Notes: a model not told the origin generated them from the sequence alone. 6,703 nucleotides of DNA from Bin5 sp034428395 (GCA_034428395.1 DAOUHX010000290.1:1-6703); one strand, 5' to 3'; shown: positions 1-5,455, counted from the stretch's first letter. Translations and numbers: made by a program.

Positions 1-631
1 GTGAACTGCCAGCCGACCTTGGCAAGTGGAACAGTGTCTTCAAGCGCTACGCACGCTGGGAAGAGAACGGTGTTTGGGCCGACATGTTCAAACAGTTCGC
101 CCAAGACCCCGACATGGCAGCGGTCATGCCCGACAGTACAGCTGTACGCGCCCACATGTGCGCAGCGGGCAGGTCAGGAAAGAGGGAGGTCAGCAAGAGC
201 AGTGCCTAGGTCGGAGCCGGGGTGGCTTCAGCAGCAAAATCCATCTCCTCGTCGATGCGCTCGGCTTCCCCTTACAGTTCATCTTGACTGGCGGTGAGCG
301 CCATGACCTTTCCCAAGCTGAATCGTTGCTCGCTCCTTTCCATTTCGACGCTGTCATTGCCGATAAAGGCTACAGTTCCGACCCGCTAAGGGAACTGCTC
401 ACAGCCAGACAGGTCGAGGTGGTCATCCCTTCTCGCCGCTATCGCAAGTAACCGCGGGACTATGACCGCCTTCGCTACAAAGAGCGCAACATTGTCGAAC
501 GCTTCATCAACCGCATCAAGTGGTATCGACGCATTTTCACCCGCTATGAAAAATTAGCACGGCGTTTCATGGCTTTCCTGCACTTTGCCGCTACTCTCAT
601 ATGGCTTGAACGAAATGTCAACGAGCTTTAG
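1..631 (+). pseudogene. IS5-family transposase, 3' part, frame-broken
   Basis: The reading starts in frame 3 (ELPADLGKWNSVFKRYARWE, then MPDSTAVRAHMCAAG). It must move to frame 2 around 170-182 to continue as EGGQQEQCLGRSRGGFSSK, VIADKGYSSDPLRE and RNIVERFINRIKWYRRIFTR. These blocks match the DDE catalytic core of IS5-family transposases in order: first Asp at 132-134, second Asp at 362-364, Glu at 497-499. Frame 3 ends at TAG 207-209. Frame 2 is interrupted by TAA 449-451 just after PSRRYRK, and the homology resumes at once with PRDYDRLRYKERN and runs to TAG 629-631. The 5' end is outside the window. Some IS5 subgroups use programmed -1 frameshifting, so the first break could be natural; the internal TAA points to decay. 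The family call is firm and inactivity is likely. Confidence 0.85.
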
Positions 632-682
632 TCTTTCTGGCGCGGTGCATCAAGCCGGAGACAGCCTTCTCGTCTGATCATT
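1..682 (+). mobile_element. Right part of an IS5-family insertion sequence remnant
   Basis: The broken transposase gene defines the element. Its right end should lie in the 51 bases between the transposase stop (631) and the mvaD stop (683), since IS ends usually follow the transposase closely. The terminal inverted repeat cannot be placed because the left end is not in the window; GGAGACAGCCTTCTC at about 656-670 is a possible terminal stretch, unverified. The mvaD C-terminus looks complete, so the element seems to have landed just beyond it. The end coordinate is an upper bound. Confidence 0.55.
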
Positions 683-1708
683 TCAGAAGAGATGCTCGCC
701 CAGCAACTGGGCCCCCGGCCCGGGCCCACTGGTCAACACACGCTCTACCGCCGGCAGCGCGGCCAGCCGCCGCTCCACCGCCGGCGCGGTCTCCGCTTCG
801 CAGATCAAGTGCACGTTCGGCCCGGCGTCAATGGTGAAGTAGACCGGCAGGCCCTCCACCTCGCGCCAGGCGCGCAGGGCGTGCAGCACCTCCAGCGTGC
901 CCGGCTGCCAGTAGAGCAGGCTGGGCGCACTGGTCATCATCACGCCGTGCATGGCGAGCGCGTCCAGCTCCAGGACCGGGCCGAGCAGGGCGAGGTCGCG
1001 GGCGGCGACGGCGCGGCGCACCGTTGCCAGCCATTCGGCGACATGCTGCGTGCGCGCGGCGGTGAAGGGGCTCGTCGCGGCCAGGCGGTGACCGTCGCTG
1101 CTGCTGGTGTGCTTGGCGCCCGTGCTGACAATCGCGATCAGGTCCATCAGCGGCCAGTGGCTTTCTTCGTATATCTGATGGGCCGTGCTGGAACTGTGGG
1201 TGCTGCCGCGTTCCCATTCGACAAAGCCGCCGAACAGGCTGCGGCTGGCCGAACCGCTCGCTTGGCGCGCGAGCGCGGAGAGCTGCGCGGCGTCCAGCGT
1301 CAGGCCCAGGGCGACGGTCCCCGCGACGGTCAGCGCGGCGAAACCGCTGGCCGAGCTGGCGATGCCCGAGGCCATGGGAAAGTTGTTGTTGCTGACAACG
1401 TGCGCGCTCCAGGAGACGCCGGCCAAGGCGCGTAGCCGTTCGAGGTGGGCGACGATGCGCGCTGCGGACGCGCCCTGGAGCTCAACGCCGTCGATCGTGA
1501 TCGAATCGGCAGCGGCGCGGGCGCTGTCGACCCAGACGACGGTCGTGGTCGTGTGCGCGTCGGCCAGCGTCATGCTGATCGAGTTGTTGAGCGGGATGTT
1601 CAGCGCGGGGTCGGCGACGCCCCAGTATTTGATGAAGGCGATGTTGCTGCCGGCGCGGCAGGTCGCCTTGCGCGTGGGCGCCCCCTCTGTTGCGGCGTCA
1701 TGGCGCAT
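683..1708 (-). CDS. mvaD: Diphosphomevalonate (or phosphomevalonate) decarboxylase
   Basis: This 341-residue GHMP-superfamily enzyme carries out the ATP-dependent decarboxylation that makes isopentenyl diphosphate from mevalonate diphosphate, or isopentenyl phosphate from mevalonate phosphate in the variant pathway. Family motifs are in order: NIAFIKYWG (22-30, with Lys27), NIPLNNSISMTL (37-48), the glycine/serine-rich ATP loop FPMASGIASSASGFAAL (110-126), SGSASRSLFGGFVEW (151-165, with Arg156), and FTIDAGPN (291-298, with Asp294). Lys, Arg and Asp are the residues expected in the active site. The length is normal and the C-terminus (GPGPGAQLL) is intact. The ATG at 1708 is preferred: an upstream ATG at 1774 would overlap the preceding gene by 59 bases and add an unconserved tail. 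It is the last gene of a probable three-gene operon, 7 bases after its neighbour, so translational coupling is likely. No strong Shine-Dalgarno is seen. The choice between mono- and diphosphate substrate is open, because some Chloroflexota and haloarchaeal homologues use the monophosphate. Confidence 0.93.
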   Translation of the reverse strand: MRHDAATEGAPTRKATCRAGSNIAFIKYWGVADPALNIPLNNSISMTLADAHTTTTVVWVDSARAAADSITIDGVELQGASAARIVAHLERLRALAGVSWSAHVVSNNNFPMASGIASSASGFAALTVAGTVALGLTLDAAQLSALARQASGSASRSLFGGFVEWERGSTHSSSTAHQIYEESHWPLMDLIAIVSTGAKHTSSSDGHRLAATSPFTAARTQHVAEWLATVRRAVAARDLALLGPVLELDALAMHGVMMTSAPSLLYWQPGTLEVLHALRAWREVEGLPVYFTIDAGPNVHLICEAETAPAVERRLAALPAVERVLTSGPGPGAQLLGEHLF

Positions 1709-1715
1709 CGAACGA

Positions 1716-2018
1716 CTAGGTTTCCCGTTCTGCCTGCTGCTCGAAGCGGCGCAGAAGGTCGTCGAGCAGCTCATCGTGGGCGCGGAAGTGGACCGTCACC
1801 CCGCGGTCGACCGGTTCGATGCGCGCCTGCCAGCCGATGCCCTCGACCAGCGCCAGCTTTTCGACCACGCCGGCCCCCAGCCGTTTGAGCACGGCTTCGG
1901 CCTGGCCCGGCGTCAGATCCGGAAATTCGAGTTGGTCGGAGTCGTACAGTTCGTCGTCCTGAAAGCGGGGATCGCGGCGGTCTTCCTCATCCCCCAACGA
2001 CGGGGCGCTGATCGGCAT
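1716..2018 (-). CDS. Small acidic protein of unknown function
   Basis: I do not recognise this 100-residue protein. The N-terminal third (residues 9-34) is very acidic and probably flexible, with 12 Asp/Glu among 26 residues. The rest looks folded: a predicted helix at LTPGQAEAVLKRLGAG (35-50), possible beta strands around GWQARIEPV and GVTVHFRA (62-80), and an amphipathic helix HDELLDDLLRRFEQQAER (81-98). There is no signal peptide or membrane segment. The start at 2018 is supported by AGGAG seven bases upstream. It lies between the DHH phosphoesterase gene (86 bases upstream) and mvaD (7 bases downstream) on the same strand, so it is most likely an operon member. The good ribosome binding site, tight spacing and structured composition support a real gene. 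Confidence 0.7.
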   Translation of the reverse strand: MPISAPSLGDEEDRRDPRFQDDELYDSDQLEFPDLTPGQAEAVLKRLGAGVVEKLALVEGIGWQARIEPVDRGVTVHFRAHDELLDDLLRRFEQQAERET

Positions 2019-2025
2019 CGGACGG

Positions 2026-2030
2026 CTCCT
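2026..2030 (-). promoter_or_regulatory. Shine-Dalgarno of the small acidic gene
   Basis: On the - strand AGGAG lies seven bases before the ATG at 2018. It is the clearest ribosome binding site of the three - strand genes and fixes that start. Another ATG 22 bases further upstream is out of frame. Confidence 0.6.
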
Positions 2031-2104
2031 GGTGGTGCATCTTGCGGTCGGTCTATCGTTGCGCCCTGCTTGCGGGTCTGTTCAAGGGGAAGCGGAATCC
2101 GGCC

Positions 2105-3442
2105 TCACTTCGACTCGAGCAGCGGCACGCCGACGTCTTCACCGGCGCCCAGCTCTTTGAGAAAACGGGGCACCAGCGCGTGTAACTCGGCGATCCGTTC
2201 GGCCGGCGTCTTATTGGGAAGATGGATGCGTCCGCCGGCCATCGTGTTATGGCCGCCTGCGGAGCCGTTCCTGCCGGCGACGATGCGCACAAGCCGGCCG
2301 GCGCGGGCATTCGAATCGGCCGCGCGCACCGACATCACGCCCACCTCCTCGAAGATCCCCAAACAGATAACCCAGGAGACGTTCTCCATGCGCATCAGCA
2401 GATCCGCGACCTCCGCCGCCATGTCCGGTCTCGGCATATCAAAGAGCAGGCTGACGGCGATGTCGCCGGTGACCTCGGCCTCCTCTTCCTCTTCCTCATC
2501 CTCTTCCGACTCGTCAGACTGGTCCAGCGATGACGAACCCGACGTATCGGGTGCAAGCATGCGCGAAAGCGCGAAGATATCGAGATCGAACCGCTGTAGG
2601 TCCGATCTGTAGCTATCGTCCTGCTCTCCGTCCTGGCTCTCTTCCCCCTCTTCCTCCTCCTCATCGTCGACTGCGACCGGCGCGCTGACGGTGTAGATCG
2701 TCGTACTGGCCAGCGCGTCGCTGATGCTGCGGAAGTAGGTGCGGGGAAGCTGCACATGTTCGATGCGGTTGAGAAGTTCGGTCTGGATTAGGTGGCGCAG
2801 CGTCGAGTAGGCCCAGATGTCCAGGTCCGAAGTGTGGCGGCTCAGCCCGAGCGTATCGGACTTGATGCCGTAGAAAAGCGCGGTTGCCAGTTGCGCGTCG
2901 ATCGGTACATCGGCGACGGCCAGGTACTCGCACATGATCGTGGCCGACGCGCCAACCTCCGGGCGTACGTCGTGTACTTTGGCCCGCAGCTGGCTGCGCC
3001 GCGGCGGATGATGATCGATGGCGGCCAGCACCTCTTCGCGGGGATAGTCTGTGCTCCACAGTACGTGATTGGCGGAGATCGGCTGGGTGTCGACCAGCAT
3101 GACGCCGTCATACATGATGATCTTTTCGCCTGCGCTTCTCAGGGGAATGCGGACGCCGTGCGGCATAACGAGGCTGGCCATCGTGCTGTTTTCAGCGCGG
3201 CCGATAATACCGCCGTGCCCCAGCGTGACCTTTGTGGTCGGCGCGTGCATACGCAGCAGCTCTTCCAATGCGCGCGCGCTGGCGATCGCGTCCGGGTCCG
3301 GATCATTGTGCATCAGAACCAGGACGTTGTCCTTTTTGTCCAGGAGTTCGACAATCTGCTGAACTCGCTTCTCCGCAGAACTCCGTCGCCGGCTGCTATA
3401 GTCCTCCGGCAGGGAGAGTACGGTGTTCGGTTTTTCTTCCAT
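2105..3442 (-). CDS. DHH/DHHA1-family phosphoesterase (NrnA-like) with acidic insertion
   Basis: This 445-residue protein has the full set of DHH phosphoesterase motifs: VLMHNDPDPDAIASA (42-56), the metal-binding Asp in MLVDTQP (115-121), the signature IDHHPP (142-147), GASATIMCEYL (164-174) and ALFYGIKSDTLGL (188-200). The C-terminal DHHA1 domain has SAGGHNTMAGGRI (394-406). Members use Mn2+ to hydrolyse nano-RNA, 3'-phosphoadenosine phosphate or cyclic-dinucleotide products; the substrate here cannot be read from sequence. Residues 259-323 form an unusual linker with two Glu/Asp runs around a Ser- and Asp-rich stretch, placed between the catalytic and DHHA1 domains. No signal peptide is seen, so it is probably cytoplasmic. 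The ATG at 3442 is chosen because homology begins soon after it and a TATAAT box lies 41-46 bases upstream. ATGs at 3505 and 3616 lie at or above that promoter and add an unrelated tail. It is the first gene of the - strand operon. Confidence 0.9.
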   Translation of the reverse strand: MEEKPNTVLSLPEDYSSRRRSSAEKRVQQIVELLDKKDNVLVLMHNDPDPDAIASARALEELLRMHAPTTKVTLGHGGIIGRAENSTMASLVMPHGVRIPLRSAGEKIIMYDGVMLVDTQPISANHVLWSTDYPREEVLAAIDHHPPRRSQLRAKVHDVRPEVGASATIMCEYLAVADVPIDAQLATALFYGIKSDTLGLSRHTSDLDIWAYSTLRHLIQTELLNRIEHVQLPRTYFRSISDALASTTIYTVSAPVAVDDEEEEEGEESQDGEQDDSYRSDLQRFDLDIFALSRMLAPDTSGSSSLDQSDESEEDEEEEEEAEVTGDIAVSLLFDMPRPDMAAEVADLLMRMENVSWVICLGIFEEVGVMSVRAADSNARAGRLVRIVAGRNGSAGGHNTMAGGRIHLPNKTPAERIAELHALVPRFLKELGAGEDVGVPLLESK

Positions 3443-3482
3443 AGACCGTCCGATTGCCCGCTGAATTGAGCAGGGTCGGCGT

Positions 3483-3510
3483 ATTATACATAAAAGGGGC
3501 TTCATGTGGA
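3483..3510 (-). promoter_or_regulatory. Candidate sigma70-type promoter for the DHH-small gene-mvaD operon
   Basis: On the - strand, TATAAT (3488-3483) is a perfect -10 box. Sixteen bases upstream is TCCACA (3510-3505), matching TTGACA at four of six positions. Transcription would start near 3476, giving a leader of about 34 bases before the ATG at 3442. This also argues against the upstream in-frame ATGs. The weak point is the -35 box. Confidence 0.5.
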
Positions 3511-3568
3511 AGCATTGTTTTTGGGCGCGTTTCGATCCCGGCCCGCGCCGTGAGTGCAGCCCACATTT

Positions 3569-3591
3569 GGGGTGGGAATCGTCGGGCGGGG
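3569..3591 (+). other. Canonical G-quadruplex motif
   Basis: Four G tracts lie on the + strand at 3569-3572 (GGGG), 3574-3576 (GGG), 3584-3586 (GGG) and 3588-3591 (GGGG), with loops of 1, 7 and 1 bases. This satisfies the standard G3+N1-7 rule. It lies about 60 bases upstream of the candidate -35 box of the leftward operon, on the strand that is template for that operon. Folding in the cell is inferred, not shown. Confidence 0.6.
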
Positions 3592-3596
3592 AATTG

Positions 3597-3616
3597 GTGC
3601 CAGCGGTGGCTGGCAC
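3597..3616. repeat. Perfect 7-bp inverted repeat (hairpin)
   Basis: GTGCCAG (3597-3603) and CTGGCAC (3610-3616) flank a six-base loop. It lies six bases after the quadruplex motif. No gene ends here in either direction and no T run follows, so it is unlikely to be a terminator. Confidence 0.55.
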
Positions 3617-3641
3617 TGTTTGCCGGTTTTGGGAGAGGCAT

Positions 3642-3664
3642 AGGGCAGGCCTTGTGCCTGCCCT
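3642..3664. repeat. Perfect 9-bp inverted repeat (hairpin)
   Basis: AGGGCAGGC (3642-3650) and GCCTGCCCT (3656-3664) form a nine-pair stem with loop CTTGT. Neither side has a T run and no gene ends nearby, which leaves it unexplained; a repetitive extragenic palindrome is possible. Confidence 0.6.
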
Positions 3665-3774
3665 TACCTTGGCCGCGGGGTGCGTTGATTGGGGGGCGGC
3701 GCGCTGGGCCGCTGGTTGCGCAGGGCTACATCAGACCCCACACCCTGGGCGAGGAGTGGTGTCAGGGGGGCGTT

Positions 3775-3793
3775 GCGGGGGGAGTCCCCCCGC
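3775..3793. repeat. GC-only 8-bp stem hairpin with three-base loop
   Basis: GCGGGGGG (3775-3782) and CCCCCCGC (3786-3793) pair perfectly around AGT. It is followed after eight bases by a second hairpin. The pair resembles the repetitive palindromes common between genes in GC-rich genomes, but no second copy is in this window. Confidence 0.65.
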
Positions 3794-3801
3794 ACAAGGG
3801 A

Positions 3802-3814
3802 GGGCCGAAGGCCC
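3802..3814. repeat. 5-bp stem hairpin with GAA loop
   Basis: GGGCC (3802-3806) and GGCCC (3810-3814) enclose GAA. Together with the hairpin at 3775-3793 it forms a tandem two-hairpin unit of about 40 bases. Confidence 0.5.
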
Positions 3815-3936
3815 GACCGCCCAAGCTGCAGTGGCCAGTGGTCAGGAGCTGCAGGGGCCCGGTATGACTCGGTTGCTGCACGAGGTAGAGGGATCTGTAC
3901 CCCAATTTTGGACTGCACCCCGCGCCGTTCTTCTTG

Positions 3937-3965
3937 TTGAGCAATCGACGCATTTGCGGTACGAT
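3937..3965 (+). promoter_or_regulatory. Candidate promoter of the DUF3500 gene
   Basis: TTGAGC (3937-3942) and TACGAT (3960-3965) are separated by exactly 17 bases, each matching the sigma70 consensus at four of six positions. Transcription would begin near 3972, leaving a leader of about 125 bases. The -10 box lies in CGGTACGAT, close to the CGGTACAAT of the promoter upstream of the hydroxylase gene. An inverted repeat covers the -10 box. Confidence 0.35.
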
Positions 3966-3975
3966 TGGGCGTACC
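3958..3975. promoter_or_regulatory. Operator-like inverted repeat over a candidate -10 box
   Basis: GGTACG (3958-3963) and CGTACC (3970-3975) are perfect half-sites separated by six bases, so each centre is 12 bases apart, about one helical turn. The palindrome covers the proposed -10 box and start site, the usual place for a repressor operator. No regulator gene is in the window. Confidence 0.35.
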
Positions 3976-4083
3976 ATGTCGGTTCCCGGGTACTTGCTTG
4001 CAATGACTCCATACAGCGTTCCACCGAAAACCAGAATTTTCTGACGAAAAGTTGCCGTTCGCAGAATAGGCGGCAGTTCGCAC

Positions 4084-4089
4084 AAAGGA
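4084..4089 (+). promoter_or_regulatory. Shine-Dalgarno of the DUF3500 gene
   Basis: AAAGGA ends seven bases before the ATG at 4097 and supports that start. A nearer ATG at 4089 is out of frame. Confidence 0.6.
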
Positions 4090-4096
4090 TGCACGC

Positions 4097-5191
4097 ATGA
4101 CACAGACAATCGACACGCTGACCGGCGCCGGCGCGCAAACCGTTGTCCGGCGCATGGGCGAAGCCGCGATGACCTTTCTGGCCTGTCTGACCATGGACCA
4201 GAAACACAGAGCGGTCATGTCCTTTGACGATCAGTTGGAGCGCACAAACTGGAACTATACGCCGATTCTGCGCAAGGGGCTCTCGCTGTCCGAGATGGCG
4301 TTCCCACAGCGGCAGAAGGCGCTGCAACTGGTCAAGACCGGCGTCAGTCGCGGCGGGTTTGTGACCGTTTCAACTGTGATGGGGCACGAGAACACGCTCG
4401 ATCTGTTCGAAGGATGGCGGCGGCCGCATCCGAGCAGGGACCCGCTACTCTACTACGTGAGTATCTTCGGCAGCCCGGACGAGAAAGGCGTGTGGGGCTG
4501 GCGTTTTGAAGGTCATCATGTCTCGCTGAATTTCACGATCGCGGATGGCAAGATCGTAGCGCCCACGCCCTTGTTCTTCGGCTCGAATCCGGCCGACGCG
4601 CCCTTCAGCCCTTCGACCGCGCTCCGCCCTCTTGCCGGCACCGAGGACCTGGCCAGAGAACTGGTCCACTCCTTTGACGACGAAGCCATGGCCGTCGCAC
4701 GCGTCTCCCCAGGTGCGCCGCCCGATAATGTGCTCTACAATCTGCCCGAGATTTCCGAGGGCACCCTGCATATGCCGGCCCATTACCCCGACATGAACGT
4801 CTGGATCAATGCCCACGACTTGAACAACGGACACATCGAGGCATTGCGCTACTCCGAGACGCCGACCGGCCTTTGCCACAGCCGCATGAACAGCGGCCAG
4901 CAGGAGCTGCTGTTGGCGCTGATCGGTGAATACGTCCACCGCATGCCGGACGAGCTGGCCGAGATCGAGTGGGACAATCTGCGCGCACGCGGGCTGGACG
5001 GCATCCACTTTGCCTGGGCCGGCGGGCTCGAGAAGAGACAGGGCCACTACTACCGCATTCAGGGACCGCGCTTCGTGTGCGAATACGACAATACGCAGAA
5101 CGACGCCAATCACATCCATTCCGTCTGGCGCGACCCGGACAACGATTTCGGCAAAGGCATTCTGGCGCACCACTACGTCCACCACCATTAG
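4097..5191 (+). CDS. DUF3500 family protein
   Basis: This 364-residue protein carries the conserved blocks I associate with DUF3500: GWRFEGHHVSLNF (134-146), PTPLFFGSNPA (157-167) and, near the C-terminus, HYYRIQGPRFVCEYDN (317-332) followed by NDANHIHSVWRDPDNDFG (335-352). The biochemical function of the family is not established, so none is assigned. Histidines are conserved in these blocks (140, 141, 339, 341) and the protein ends HHYVHHH, so metal binding is possible but only inferred. No signal peptide or membrane segment is seen in the N-terminus (MTQTIDTLTGAGAQTVVRRM), suggesting a cytoplasmic protein. The start is supported by AAAGGA. It is transcribed divergently from the DHH-mvaD operon. 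It lies 264 bases before the molybdenum hydroxylase gene on the same strand, but a separate promoter between them argues against a single obligatory transcript. The length is typical and no defects are seen. Confidence 0.88.
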   Translation: MTQTIDTLTGAGAQTVVRRMGEAAMTFLACLTMDQKHRAVMSFDDQLERTNWNYTPILRKGLSLSEMAFPQRQKALQLVKTGVSRGGFVTVSTVMGHENTLDLFEGWRRPHPSRDPLLYYVSIFGSPDEKGVWGWRFEGHHVSLNFTIADGKIVAPTPLFFGSNPADAPFSPSTALRPLAGTEDLARELVHSFDDEAMAVARVSPGAPPDNVLYNLPEISEGTLHMPAHYPDMNVWINAHDLNNGHIEALRYSETPTGLCHSRMNSGQQELLLALIGEYVHRMPDELAEIEWDNLRARGLDGIHFAWAGGLEKRQGHYYRIQGPRFVCEYDNTQNDANHIHSVWRDPDNDFGKGILAHHYVHHH

Positions 5192-5228
5192 CGGAGAGGC
5201 ATTCTGATCTTCCCCGCCGCATGGACGC

Positions 5229-5257
5229 TTGACGCAGCAAATGAAGATCGGTACAAT
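5229..5257 (+). promoter_or_regulatory. Sigma70-type promoter for the molybdenum hydroxylase gene
   Basis: TTGACG (5229-5234) and TACAAT (5252-5257) are separated by the optimal 17 bases, each matching consensus at five of six positions. The predicted start is near 5264, leaving a leader of about 190 bases before the ATG at 5456. This is the best promoter in the window. Confidence 0.65.
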
Positions 5258-5260
5258 CCG

Positions 5261-5306
5261 ATGCGATCGCCTACCATGACATGAGCGCGATGGATGGCGA
5301 TTGCGT
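5261..5306 (+). promoter_or_regulatory. Long imperfect hairpin at the predicted transcription start
   Basis: The arms 5263-5277 (GCGATCGCCTACCAT) and 5290-5304 (ATGGATGGCGATTGC) pair at 13 of 15 positions, including one G-U, with a two-base mismatch (T-T, A-A) and a 12-base loop. Two more outer pairs (one G-U) extend it to 5261-5306. It starts at the predicted 5' end of the hydroxylase transcript. It could protect the 5' end, bind a regulator as DNA, or end readthrough from the DUF3500 gene; the lack of a T run makes the last least likely. Confidence 0.55.
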
Positions 5307-5442
5307 GACTTCTTCCCGGATGTCCATCTGTAAGAGCGCCTGCTGATCACGCCAAACCGGCGACGAATACCGATCGGACCGTTCGAAAACAGTTTTGCTC
5401 CCGAAGTCTGCAAGCAGCTTTCCACAACGCAATCAATAAGCA

Positions 5443-5447
5443 AGGAG
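5443..5447 (+). promoter_or_regulatory. Shine-Dalgarno of the molybdenum hydroxylase gene
   Basis: AGGAG, within AAGGAGA, lies eight bases before the ATG at 5456 and clearly decides this start. Confidence 0.75.
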
Positions 5448-5455
5448 ACCTCTTT

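Larger units (their letters stand above)
3443..4096. other. Divergent intergenic spacer rich in secondary structure
   Basis: About 650 bases separate the divergent DHH and DUF3500 genes. Open frames here lack family motifs or good ribosome binding sites, and I see no gene. The part 3569-3814 is dominated by G runs and short perfect inverted repeats, listed separately. The octamer AGCTGCAG occurs twice in the same orientation (3824-3831 and 3847-3854). The last 160 bases are more AT-rich and hold the candidate promoter of the rightward gene. Confidence 0.6.

Noticed and set aside
1709..1774. An upstream start for mvaD at 1774.
   Set aside because: It overlaps the end of the preceding gene by 59 bases and adds 22 residues not expected in the family; ATG 1708 gives the usual length.
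1185..2612. A 475-residue open frame on the + strand opposite mvaD, the small gene and the DHH gene.
   Set aside because: It runs antisense to conserved motifs of two recognised enzymes. Its serine-rich end is only the complement of the acidic Glu/Asp codons.
3443..3616. An upstream extension of the DHH protein to ATG 3505 or 3616.
   Set aside because: The extra residues would begin at or above the TATAAT box, overlap the quadruplex motif and show no family similarity.
3642..3664. The 9-bp hairpin as a transcription terminator.
   Set aside because: No gene ends nearby in either direction and there is no T run after the stem on either strand.
3870..3955. A tRNA-like stretch on the - strand, whose translation (SIAQQEERRG and GVQIPLPRA) resembles the false peptides often read from tRNA genes.
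   Set aside because: The T-loop position reads GGTACAGATCC instead of GGTTCGAATCC, the D-loop lacks the GG pair, and I could not pair acceptor arms. At best it is a decayed tRNA remnant; tRNAscan-SE would settle it.
3454..4100. Several open frames in the divergent spacer on both strands, up to 198 codons.
   Set aside because: They overlap each other, cover the palindromes and candidate promoters, and show no recognisable motif or convincing ribosome binding site.
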